Below are positions 1 through 7,947 of a stretch of 64,000 bases of DNA, piece by piece. Within the stretch, counting starts at the first letter, position 1. Every line of letters starts with the position of its first letter. Source of the DNA: GCA-2737725 sp033763995. GTDB lineage: Bacteria; Pseudomonadota; Alphaproteobacteria; Rhodospirillales; Rhodospirillaceae. Made by a program: the position numbers and the translations under genes. The stretch is from NCBI GenBank assembly GCA_033763995.1, contig JANRJL010000004.1:70748-134747 (forward strand). Reading direction: 5' to 3'. Below the pieces are notes generated by a model. That model saw nothing but the letters and a program-made list of their open reading frames with translations, searched no databases and was not told the origin of the DNA.

Positions 1-1
1 C

Positions 2-265
2 AAGGATGGGTTTGATTCGAGCCAGCCGGTGTGGCTGACCGACAAGGAAGAAAACCCCAACGACGCGAAGGTGCTGGTGCTCACCGACGGCATGGCGGCG
101 GCCTTCATGCCCCGTTTCGAGCGCTGCCTTGACCTGTTCGACGGCAACTCCGAGGCCGCCGTGGCCGAGGCCCGCGCCCGCTGGGGCGCGGCCAAGGCCG
201 AGGGGCACGACCTGCACTACTGGCAGCAAAACCCCGCCGGCGGCTGGGCGGAAAAGGTCACGTAG
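2..265 (+). CDS. holC: DNA polymerase III chi subunit (HolC), C-terminal part
   Basis: The open frame enters from the left edge, so the N-terminus is missing. The visible part reads QPVWLTDKEENPNDAKVLV, then a DGNSEAAVAEARARW helix and a terminal HDLHYWQQ followed by GGW. This pattern is typical of the C-terminal half of alphaproteobacterial HolC. The family belongs to the clamp-loader complex of the replicative polymerase and contacts SSB. The GTG at 29 is internal, not the start. ndk follows in the same direction after about 100 bp, a common alphaproteobacterial neighbourhood. Confidence 0.85.
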   Translation, partial: KDGFDSSQPVWLTDKEENPNDAKVLVLTDGMAAAFMPRFERCLDLFDGNSEAAVAEARARWGAAKAEGHDLHYWQQNPAGGWAEKVT

Positions 266-364
266 CCGCCCATGAGCTGAGTTGCGCCGACCCGGCCAGC
301 CGTCTATAACCCCGCGCGATTTCAACCGTTTCCAACCCCATACGAGCAGACAAAGCGAGTTCCC

Positions 365-787
365 ATGGCCGTGCAACGCACCTTCTCGATCATCAAGCCC
401 GACGCCACGCGGCGCAACCTCACCGGCAAGATCAATGCCGTGCTGGAAGAAGGCGGCTTGCGCATCGTCGCGCAGCGGCGCATCCACATGAGCCGCGTTC
501 AGGCCGAGACCTTCTACGGCGTGCACAAGGAGCGCCCGTTCTTCAAGAGCCTGGTGGACTTCATGACCTCGGGCCCGGTGGTGGTGCAGGTGCTGGAAGG
601 CGAGAACGCCGTGGCGCGCAACCGCGAGCTGATGGGGGCGACCAACCCGGCCAACGCCGCGCCCGGCACCATCCGCAAGCTGTTCGCGGAATCGATCGAG
701 GCCAACTCGGCGCACGGCTCGGATTCGCCCGAAAACGCCGCCATCGAAATCGCCTACTTCTTCGCCGGCTGCGATATTCCCGGCTAG
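365..787 (+). CDS. ndk: Nucleoside diphosphate kinase
   Basis: A 140-residue protein, the usual length for the family. It transfers the gamma phosphate of ATP to other (d)NDPs through a phosphohistidine. The catalytic histidine is residue 117 in ANSAHGSDS. The N-terminal TFSIIKPDA and the NPANAAPGTIR nucleotide-binding stretch are intact. The ATG at 365 puts the conserved RTFSIIKPD at residue 5, so this start fits. purN begins 5 bp after the stop, suggesting co-transcription of nucleotide genes. Confidence 0.98.
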   Translation: MAVQRTFSIIKPDATRRNLTGKINAVLEEGGLRIVAQRRIHMSRVQAETFYGVHKERPFFKSLVDFMTSGPVVVQVLEGENAVARNRELMGATNPANAAPGTIRKLFAESIEANSAHGSDSPENAAIEIAYFFAGCDIPG

Positions 788-792
788 GCCAC

Positions 793-1413
793 ATGGCGCC
801 GCTGCCGCAGCGCCCGCGTCTCGCGTTCCTGGCCTCGCACAACGGCACTAACATGCGCGCCATCGTCGCGGCGTGCCGGGGCGGGAAGCTGAACGCCGAG
901 CCCGCGCTGCTCATCGGCAACAATCGCGACTCAGGCGCCATCGCCTGGGCCGAGTTGCAGGGCGTGCCGTGGCAGCACCTCAGCGCCACCAAGCTCGGCT
1001 CCGAGGCGGCGCTGGATGCGGCCATGGCGGAGGCCTTGCGCGCGGCCAAGGCCGATCTGGTGATCCTCGCGGGCTACATGCGCAAGCTGGGCCCGAAAAC
1101 TCTGGCGGCGTTTTCGCGCCGCATATTGAATGTGCATCCTGCCCTGCTGCCGAAGTTCGGCGGGCAGGGCATGTACGGCAAGCACGTGCATGAGGCCGTG
1201 CTGAAGTCCGGCGACCCAGTGACGGGCGCGACGATTCACATCGTCGACGGCGAATACGATCACGGGCCCGTGGTCGCCCAAGCCCAAGTGCCGGTGGAGG
1301 CGGGCGACACGCCCGAGACGCTCGCGGCCCGCGTGCAAGCCAAGGAGCAGGAGCTTTATCCGCAGGTGCTGCGCGACATCATCGCCGGGAAGATCGAGTT
1401 GGATAAACTCTGA
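793..1413 (+). CDS. purN: Phosphoribosylglycinamide formyltransferase PurN
   Basis: A 206-residue GAR transformylase that uses 10-formyl-tetrahydrofolate in the third step of purine synthesis. The catalytic segment ILNVHPALLPKFGG carries the Asn and His of the family active site. A later DGEYDHGPVVAQ holds the conserved Asp. The N-terminal phosphate loop is SHNGTNM, a variant of the usual SGxGSN. It starts 5 bp after ndk. The purM-like gene is convergent rather than upstream as in many proteobacteria. Confidence 0.95.
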   Translation: MAPLPQRPRLAFLASHNGTNMRAIVAACRGGKLNAEPALLIGNNRDSGAIAWAELQGVPWQHLSATKLGSEAALDAAMAEALRAAKADLVILAGYMRKLGPKTLAAFSRRILNVHPALLPKFGGQGMYGKHVHEAVLKSGDPVTGATIHIVDGEYDHGPVVAQAQVPVEAGDTPETLAARVQAKEQELYPQVLRDIIAGKIELDKL

Positions 1414-1433
1414 ATGGAGTTAAAAACTCCGCT

Positions 1434-1524
1434 GTCATCCTGGGGCTTGTCCCCAGGATCCAGAAGTCCCAACAACGGTCGAGAATGTTGCTCTGGGCCC
1501 TGGGAACAAGTCCCAGGGCGACAA
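1434..1524. repeat. REP-like paired palindrome, copy 1
   Basis: Two short palindromes lie between the convergent purN and purM stops. The first is GTCATCCTGGGG, CTTG, CCCCAGGATCC. The second is CCCTGGGAACAAGTCCCAGG followed by GCGACA. The same pair, with varied loops, recurs at 11612-11702, 16601-16725 and 62150-62293. It is a dispersed intergenic family, always outside genes here. It may also act as a bidirectional transcript end at this site. Confidence 0.8.
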
Positions 1525-1533
1525 TTGAGGAAT

Positions 1534-2643
1534 CTACGCCCGCAAGTGCATGTCGGCGTCGGTGTAGGTGATACCGAGCGGCTCGATCACCACGCGCTTG
1601 GGGCCGGCTTCGACCTGGCCCGCGATCCAGGCCGCCACGCCGGCTTTTGCGGCGACGGCGACGGTTTTTTCCGCGTCGGCGGGGCTCACGAACAGGGCGA
1701 AGCCCGCGCCCATGTTGAACGTGCCGTAGGCCTCGGCGTCCGTCAGCCGCGCGGCGCGCTGCAAGTAGCTCAACACCGGCGGCACCGTGCCAATCGCATG
1801 GAAGCGGTAGGTGAAAGCGCTCGCGTGGCGCATGATCTTGCGCCAGCCGTGGCCGGTGATGTTGGCGCAGTAGTGCGGTACGACACCTGCGGCGAACAAT
1901 GCCTCGGTCACGGGCGAGTATAGAACGGTGGCATCCAGCAGCGCATCGCCGAACAGCCGCCCGTCGCCAAGCTTGGCCTTGTAGCCCTCGGGCGAATCAG
2001 TTGCGACCTTGCGCGCCAGCGAAACGCCATTCGCGTGAATACCGCTCGATGCCAGCAGCACGATTGAATCGCCCACGGCCAACTTGTCGGCGATGGTCAG
2101 GCGCTCTTTCGGCTTGATGATGCCGATGCACGAGGCCGCGAGGTCGATGGTGTCGGCGTTCACCACGCCGCCGAGGCTGGGCGTCTCGCCACCGCCCCAA
2201 CTGACGCCACAACGGTCGCACGCCGCCTTCCAGCCCCGCACCAGATCGGCGGCCCGCTGTTTGTCGTCGAACCAGGTGCTTGACCCCGCCGCCCAATAGG
2301 CCTGCACCGAAATCGGCGTGGCGCCCACGGTGATGATGTCGTTGATGGCCATGGCCAGCGTGTCTTGGGCGAGCGCGTCGAAGTACGTCTTGCCGGTGAT
2401 GGGCCGCATCGCGTCGGCGATCAGCACCTTGGTGCCCAGGCACTCGGTGATGGAGGCCAAATAGAAGTCGCCCATGTCGACCACGTAGGCCGACTCGCCG
2501 CGCGAGGCGGTGACTTCGCGCAAGGCGTGGCGGGCCAAGTTGCCGCCGGTGTCGCGCGCGGCGCGCTGGGCGTCGATCTTGAGGGGGTCGATCTTGGTGT
2601 AATCCACCCCGGCGGCGCGGTAGTCGATGGGCGTGTTGTTCAT
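1534..2643 (-). CDS. purM: AIR synthase (PurM) family protein, divergent type
   Basis: A 369-residue member of the PurM/AIR synthase superfamily, which normally closes FGAM to AIR with ATP. The start MNNTPIDYRAAGVDY matches the YKDAGVD opening of PurM, so I place it at 2643 although the frame stays open to 2784. GGGETP, SSGIHANG and the C-terminal TFNMGAGFALF are family signatures. The usual GTDGVGTK glycine-rich motif is replaced by ECLGTKVLIAD, and the protein is about 25 residues longer than E. coli PurM. It is convergent with purN. It could be the working PurM or a paralogue; the window shows no other. Confidence 0.85.
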   Translation of the reverse strand: MNNTPIDYRAAGVDYTKIDPLKIDAQRAARDTGGNLARHALREVTASRGESAYVVDMGDFYLASITECLGTKVLIADAMRPITGKTYFDALAQDTLAMAINDIITVGATPISVQAYWAAGSSTWFDDKQRAADLVRGWKAACDRCGVSWGGGETPSLGGVVNADTIDLAASCIGIIKPKERLTIADKLAVGDSIVLLASSGIHANGVSLARKVATDSPEGYKAKLGDGRLFGDALLDATVLYSPVTEALFAAGVVPHYCANITGHGWRKIMRHASAFTYRFHAIGTVPPVLSYLQRAARLTDAEAYGTFNMGAGFALFVSPADAEKTVAVAAKAGVAAWIAGQVEAGPKRVVIEPLGITYTDADMHLRA

Positions 2644-2794
2644 GCCGGCCCGCGCCCCGCGATCCTGTCGACCGGCGCGGTGGAGTAGGCTAAACCGTTG
2701 CTGTCGCCCCAGCTGATTGGCACAAAGATCACTGACACTAAAGCCCAAAATTAGCCGCAAGGCTGCCCAAAGTTCGGGCAACATACTGGATCGA

Positions 2795-4045
2795 ATGTCG
2801 ATGGCAAGTATCGCTCATAAGCTGGGTTTGGGGCTGTGTTTAACGGCGCTTTTGGCCTGCCTCAAGGGCCCGTTGGCGGCCCAGGAGGCGGTCGTGCCAG
2901 CGCCCGTCACGATGACCCCGGCGGCCGTGGAGTTGCCCGCCAACGCCCTGGATGCGTTCGTGGTGCGCGCCGTGCCGGTGGACGTCACGGCGGCCAACGT
3001 CAGCGAGGCGCGCGAGCGGGGGCTCACGCAGGGCCGGGTGGCCGCCTTCCGCCGCCTCACCGAGCGATTGGTGGCGCGCGGCAATCTCGCCGCCGTGGCC
3101 ACGCCCCCGGCCGGCCAGGTCATCGACATGATCCAGGAGTTCTCCATCGCCAACGAGCGTTCCTCGGCGGTGCGCTACCTGGCCGAGATCACCGTGCGCT
3201 TCGATCCCAATGCCGTGCGTGCGTACTTCCGCTCGCAAAACGTGCCCTTCGCCGAAACCGCCAGCCGCCCGATGCTGGTGGTGCCCGCCGTGCAAGCCGA
3301 TCCCAATGCTCCGGCGCAACTGTGGCTCGACGGCGATCCGTGGGCCGCGGCCTGGACCAAGGTCGAGTATCGCGACGGCCTGTTGCCGTTTCTGATGCCC
3401 TTGGGCGACCTGGACGACATCGCCGCCCTGACGGCGGAACAACTCATGACCCAAGATGAAGACGCCTTCACGCGCCTGGCGACGAAATACGGCACCGCCG
3501 GCGTCATCGTCGCCACGCTCACGGCCTCCGCCGACATGCCCGGCACCTGGTCGGTGGCTTTGAGCGAATGGCGCAGCAACGGCGCCACCTGGAGCGGGCA
3601 GGTGCCGGTGGCGGGGCTGGCCGATCCGACGTCGGTCGATCTGCTGGCCGCCGTGGCGGCCGATTGCGTCGCGGCTTTGGAAGATGCCTGGAAGCAGCGC
3701 AACATGCTGCAGTTCGGGCAGGGCGGGCGGCTCACGGCCCTGGCGCCGCTCACCAGCCTGCAGGACTGGTTGCGGATCAAGACGCTGCTGGCCCAGGTGC
3801 CGGTGGTGGAGCGCGTCGAGCTGCAAGCCATCAGCAAGACCACGGCGCAGGTGATCGTGTCCTATGCCGGCGACGAAACGCAGCTGCAGTTCGCGGCCGG
3901 GCAATACGGGCTCGACCTTAGCCGCGACGGCGAGATGTGGATGCTGCGCGTGGCCCCCGGCGCGCGGATCTTGCCGCCGCCTGGCGTGGCGTCCTCGGCG
4001 CCCGCGATCCCGGCTCCGATCCCGGCTCCGGCTGTGGTCGAGTAA
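2795..4045 (+). CDS. DUF2066 family secreted protein
   Basis: A 416-residue protein starting MSMASIAHK, with a hydrophobic segment LGLGLCLTALLACL and a likely signal-peptidase site at AAQ/EAV. The ATG at 2795 is chosen over the frame opening at 2717 because it places this signal peptide at the N-terminus. The body fits DUF2066, found next to hda and purM in many alphaproteobacteria; the function is unknown. The C-terminus is a low-complexity Ala-Pro tail. hdaA starts 22 bp downstream, so the two are probably co-transcribed. Confidence 0.8.
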   Translation: MSMASIAHKLGLGLCLTALLACLKGPLAAQEAVVPAPVTMTPAAVELPANALDAFVVRAVPVDVTAANVSEARERGLTQGRVAAFRRLTERLVARGNLAAVATPPAGQVIDMIQEFSIANERSSAVRYLAEITVRFDPNAVRAYFRSQNVPFAETASRPMLVVPAVQADPNAPAQLWLDGDPWAAAWTKVEYRDGLLPFLMPLGDLDDIAALTAEQLMTQDEDAFTRLATKYGTAGVIVATLTASADMPGTWSVALSEWRSNGATWSGQVPVAGLADPTSVDLLAAVAADCVAALEDAWKQRNMLQFGQGGRLTALAPLTSLQDWLRIKTLLAQVPVVERVELQAISKTTAQVIVSYAGDETQLQFAAGQYGLDLSRDGEMWMLRVAPGARILPPPGVASSAPAIPAPIPAPAVVE

Positions 4046-4067
4046 GGCGCGGTTGCGTCCGCACGCC

Positions 4068-4742
4068 ATGGCCGCGCCTCGGCAACTCCCCCTCAATCTC
4101 ACCTTTCGTCCGGCGCAAGCCCGCGAGGATTTTTTTGTGGCCCCCGGCAACGCCCCGGCCGTGGCCTGGATCGACCGCTGGCCCAACTGGCCCGCGCGCG
4201 TGCTGGGCTTGCATGGTCCGGCGGGCTGCGGAAAATCTCATCTGGTGCAGGTCTTCGCCGCCCGCGCCGCGGCGCGCGTGATCGAAGCCGCCGCGCTCGA
4301 CGTCGCCCGCGCGGGCGAGCTGGCCAAGCCCGGCGCCGCCGTGGCGGTGGAAGAAGCCGACCGCGGCGTCGACGAGCGCGCGCTGTTCCACCTTTTTAAT
4401 GCGGTCAACGAACAGCAGGGCTGGCTGTTGCTGACCGGCCGCGAGGCTCCGGCGCGCTGGTCCGTTGCCTTGCCCGACTTGCGCTCGCGCCTCAGCGCCA
4501 TTCCCACGGCGGCCATCGAGGCGCCCGACGACGCCATGATGCAGGCGGTGCTGGTGAAACTGTTCGCCGACCGCCACATCGCCGTGCCGCCCGAGGTGGT
4601 CGAGTACCTGCTGCGCCACATGGAGCGCAGCTTCGCCAGCGCGCGGCGCATGGCCGACCTGGCCGACCGCGAGTCCCTCGCCGGACAACGCGCGGTCACC
4701 GTGCCCCTGGTGCGGGCGTTATTGGAGCGTGCGGCGGACTAA
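4068..4742 (+). CDS. hdaA: DnaA-related regulatory protein HdaA
   Basis: A 224-residue AAA+ protein resembling only the ATPase part of DnaA. In Caulobacter and E. coli, Hda proteins work with the clamp to stimulate DnaA-ATP hydrolysis and prevent re-initiation. The Walker A motif GPAGCGKSH and a degenerate Walker B VAVEEADRG are visible, with an arginine-rich sensor region near LRSRLSAIP. The N-terminal RQLPLNL resembles a clamp-binding peptide. The ATG at 4068 follows DUF2066 by 22 bp. The stop overlaps the convergent sixA stop by 4 nt. Confidence 0.92.
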   Translation: MAAPRQLPLNLTFRPAQAREDFFVAPGNAPAVAWIDRWPNWPARVLGLHGPAGCGKSHLVQVFAARAAARVIEAAALDVARAGELAKPGAAVAVEEADRGVDERALFHLFNAVNEQQGWLLLTGREAPARWSVALPDLRSRLSAIPTAAIEAPDDAMMQAVLVKLFADRHIAVPPEVVEYLLRHMERSFASARRMADLADRESLAGQRAVTVPLVRALLERAAD

Positions 4743-5293
4743 GTCTTTTCTTCAAGATCGCGCGGGCGGAGGAAGCGCGTCAACTCACCGAGCCCGGCAT
4801 CGACTTTTTTCCACGATGGCACGTCGAAGGTGAGGGTGCACAGCGCGCCGGTGGGAAACTTGGTGCGCAGGCGGTTGAGGCCCTTGGCCTGGCCGCGCCC
4901 GGCGCGCCCGGTCACCGTCAGGGCGACGTCGTGCAGCCCGGGATTATGACCGACGATCATCGCCGCGTCGGTGTCGTCGGGCAGGCCTTGAATGAAGCGC
5001 ATCAGGTCGTCGCACGCCGCCATGTAAAGCCGGTCGCGATAGCTCACCGGCGGATTACCCAAGTCGTGACGAAGCGCATCGAACGTCTCGCGCGTGCGCC
5101 GCGCCGTCGAGCAAAACACGCGCCCGACCTTGAGATCGGCGATTTTTATCGCTTCGCCCATGTGCTTGATCGCCTTGCGGCCCCGCGCCGCCAGCGCGCG
5201 GGTGTGATCCTCGCCGTCGGTGCGTCCCAATTCCGCTTTGGCGTGGCGCAAGAGGTGCAAGACTTTAGTCAATTCAATTCCTTTCTCGGCCAC
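4739..5293 (-). CDS. sixA: SixA-type histidine phosphatase
   Basis: A 184-residue histidine phosphatase superfamily protein. The catalytic LLRHAKAE lies at residues 14-21 and the second histidine is in IVGHNPGLHD. SixA removes phosphate from phosphohistidine in histidine phosphotransfer domains, although the physiological substrate is unknown in most alphaproteobacteria. It is transcribed away from ppk and converges on hdaA with a 4-nt stop overlap (CTAA). The first seven residues could be extra, since conservation begins near TKVLHLLRH. Confidence 0.88.
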   Translation of the reverse strand: MAEKGIELTKVLHLLRHAKAELGRTDGEDHTRALAARGRKAIKHMGEAIKIADLKVGRVFCSTARRTRETFDALRHDLGNPPVSYRDRLYMAACDDLMRFIQGLPDDTDAAMIVGHNPGLHDVALTVTGRAGRGQAKGLNRLRTKFPTGALCTLTFDVPSWKKVDAGLGELTRFLRPRDLEEKT

Positions 5294-5396
5294 AAACCGC
5301 CGGTTCGACAGAGTTCGACGGCCATGTTACATTTCTATCGGTTGAATCCGCGGCGTTCGTTGCAATTTTGTGAAGTCTGCGCCGCCGGGGATTGTA

Positions 5397-5662
5397 GGCC
5401 CTATTTACAGAGTTCTATTGAGGCTGCGATGACCGGATGTGGACGAGGACCAGGAGACGAGCCGCAGGCGATGTGGGGCATCGCCAAGGCTCGTCGACAA
5501 AGTCATCGGCCAGATCCGGTCATCCCATCCGGGTTGCGCCCGGACGGCCGATCCTCCTCGCCGTCGGGCTCGGCCGTAGCGCCACTACGACCCACGCCCG
5601 CCGGCTTGATGCTCAGCCGTCCGGACCGCAACGCAGCCCAATACAACTCTGTAAATAGGGCC
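5397..5662. mobile_element. MITE-like element with 24 bp terminal inverted repeats
   Basis: The left end GGCCCTATTTACAGAGTT at 5397-5414 is exactly inverted at 5645-5662. The match continues inward to 23 of 24 positions. The 266 bp between contain no credible gene. An inner inverted pair lies at 5429-5438 and 5514-5523 (ATGACCGGAT / ATCCGGTCAT). The outer GGCC may be a palindromic target duplication instead of part of the repeat, which would make the element 258 bp. It fills most of the sixA-ppk spacer, ending 46 bp before ppk. No transposase is present, so it would be non-autonomous. Confidence 0.8.
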
Positions 5663-5708
5663 TGGTCCATGAGATAGATCATGAAATAGGCCCGAAACTC
5701 GTTTCATT

Positions 5709-7877
5709 ATGATTCAAAGTTCGACCGCTCCCCGCGAATCGTCAACGTCCCTGCGCCTGCCGGAAGATTTTCCGCCGCGCGAGCGCTTGATCAACCGCGA
5801 GCTGTCGTGGCTGGCCTTCAACACCCGCGTGCTGGAAGAGGCGCTCAATCCGCGCCACCCGCTGCTGGAGCGCGTGCGCTTTTTGTCGATCTCGGCCTCG
5901 AACCTGGACGAGTTCTACATGGTGCGGGTCGCGGGCATCAAAGGCCAGATCAACGCCGGGGTGACGCTCACTTCCGACGACGGCATGACGCCCGCCGAAC
6001 AGCTCGAGGCCATCAACACCCAGGTGCGCGAACTGTTCCGCCGCCAGGGCGAGGCGTGGCAAGGCCTCAAGACGCTTCTGGAGAAGGAAGGCATCGTCGT
6101 GCTGGCGCCCGAGGACCTGCGCCCGTCGGACCGCGACTGGCTCGACCAACGCTTCATGGAGCATTACTTCCCGGTGCTGACGCCGCTGGCGATCGATCCG
6201 GCCCATCCGTTTCCGTTCATTCCCAATCTCGGCCACGCGCTGCTGCTGGAACTGGCGCGCATCGCCGACGGCGACGTCATGCGCGCGCTGGTGCCGATCC
6301 CGCCGCAGATCGAGCGTTTCGTGCGCCTGCACGGCCAGGGCACGCGCTTTATCCAGATGGAAGACGTGGTGCGGCTGTTCGCGGGCCGCCTGTTTCCCGG
6401 CTATCGCGTGCTCTCCACCGGCCATTTCCGGGTCATTCGCGATTCCGAAATGGAAGTGGAGGAGGAGTCGGAGGACCTGGTGCGCAGTTTCGAAAGCGCG
6501 CTCAAGCGCCGCCGGCTGGGCACGTGCATCCGGCTCGCCATCAGCGGCGGCATGACGTCCGAGCAGGTCAAGCTGATCTGCGACGAGCTGGAAGTCTCGC
6601 CGGCCGACACGTTCCACATCGACGGCATGATCGGCCAGGTGGACCTGAAGCAGCTCATCAACGACGACCGGCCCGATCTGCTGTTTCCGCCCTACAACGC
6701 GCGCTTCCCGGAACGCATCCGCGACTTCAACGGCGATTGCTTCGCGGCCATCCGGCAGAAGGACATTCTGGTCCATCACCCCTACGAATCCTTCGACGTG
6801 GTGGTGCAGTTCCTGCGCCAGGCGGCGCGCGACCCCAACGTGGTGTCGATCAAGCAGACGCTCTATCGCACCAGCAAGGATTCGCCCATCATCAAGGCGC
6901 TGATCGAGGCCGCCGAGGCGGGCAAGTCGGTCACCGCCATGGTGGAGTTGAAGGCGCGCTTCGACGAGGAAGCCAACATCCGCTGGGCGCGCGACCTGGA
7001 GCGCGCCGGGGCCAACGTCGTGTTCGGCTTCACCAACCTCAAGACCCACGCCAAGATTTCGCTGGTGGTGCGCCGCGAAGGGCCCGAGACGCGCCCTTAC
7101 GTGCACTTCGGCACCGGCAACTATCACCCGGTCACGGCCAAGATCTACACCGACCTGTCGTTCTTCACCTGCGATCCGGTGCTGTGCCGCGACGCCGCGC
7201 GCGTGTTCAACTACATGACCGGCTACGCCACGCCCGACACGCTGGAAAAACTCTCCATCGCGCCCCTGGGCCTGATGGAAAAGATTCTCGGCCTGATCGA
7301 CGACGAGATCGTCTTCGCCCGCGCCGGCAAGCCCGCCACCATTTGGGCGAAGATGAATTCCATCGTCGATCCCACCATCATCAACGCGCTCTACCGCGCC
7401 TCGCAGGCCGGCGTGAAGATCGAGCTGATCGTCCGCGGCATCTGCTGCCTGCGCCCGGGCGTGAAAGGGCTGTCCGAGAACATCCGCGTGAAAAGCATCG
7501 TCGGGCGGTTCCTGGAGCATTCGCGCATCATGTGCTTCGGCAACGGCCATGAGATGCCCTCGCGCAAGGCGAAGCTGTATTTCTCGTCCGCCGACTTGAT
7601 GCCGCGCAACCTGCTGGCCCGCGTCGAGACCTTCGTGCCCATCGAGAACGCCACCGTGCATCAGCAGGTGTTGGACCAGATCATGGTGGCCAACCTCAAC
7701 GACAATCTGCAAAGCTGGAGCTTGCGCCCCGACGGCACCTACGCCCGCCTGTCGCCCACCGCCGCGCCGTTTTCGGCCCACGACTATTTCATGAACAATC
7801 CCAGCCTGTCGGGGCGCGGCAGCGCGGTCGAACGCACGCGGGTGCGGGTGCCCAAGCTGGTTCCCACCAAGCGCTAA
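5709..7877 (+). CDS. ppk1: Polyphosphate kinase 1
   Basis: A 722-residue PPK1 that reversibly makes polyphosphate from ATP via a phosphohistidine. The N-terminal RELSWLAFN opens the PPK_N domain. VVSIKQTLYRTS and VELKARFDEEANIRWA are central-domain signatures. The likely phosphorylated histidine is H473 in GTGNYHPVTAK, and another conserved histidine is H604 in FLEHSRIM. SSADLMPRNL closes the C-terminal domain. A MITE-like element ends 46 bp upstream and may have brought or displaced promoter sequence. ppx follows after 70 bp. Confidence 0.97.
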   Translation: MIQSSTAPRESSTSLRLPEDFPPRERLINRELSWLAFNTRVLEEALNPRHPLLERVRFLSISASNLDEFYMVRVAGIKGQINAGVTLTSDDGMTPAEQLEAINTQVRELFRRQGEAWQGLKTLLEKEGIVVLAPEDLRPSDRDWLDQRFMEHYFPVLTPLAIDPAHPFPFIPNLGHALLLELARIADGDVMRALVPIPPQIERFVRLHGQGTRFIQMEDVVRLFAGRLFPGYRVLSTGHFRVIRDSEMEVEEESEDLVRSFESALKRRRLGTCIRLAISGGMTSEQVKLICDELEVSPADTFHIDGMIGQVDLKQLINDDRPDLLFPPYNARFPERIRDFNGDCFAAIRQKDILVHHPYESFDVVVQFLRQAARDPNVVSIKQTLYRTSKDSPIIKALIEAAEAGKSVTAMVELKARFDEEANIRWARDLERAGANVVFGFTNLKTHAKISLVVRREGPETRPYVHFGTGNYHPVTAKIYTDLSFFTCDPVLCRDAARVFNYMTGYATPDTLEKLSIAPLGLMEKILGLIDDEIVFARAGKPATIWAKMNSIVDPTIINALYRASQAGVKIELIVRGICCLRPGVKGLSENIRVKSIVGRFLEHSRIMCFGNGHEMPSRKAKLYFSSADLMPRNLLARVETFVPIENATVHQQVLDQIMVANLNDNLQSWSLRPDGTYARLSPTAAPFSAHDYFMNNPSLSGRGSAVERTRVRVPKLVPTKR

Positions 7878-7947
7878 AACTGATATCACACGCCCCGAAT
7901 CCGGGCGCCCGCCCGGGAAACGTTTTCGGGCCCCGCTTCACCGACCC

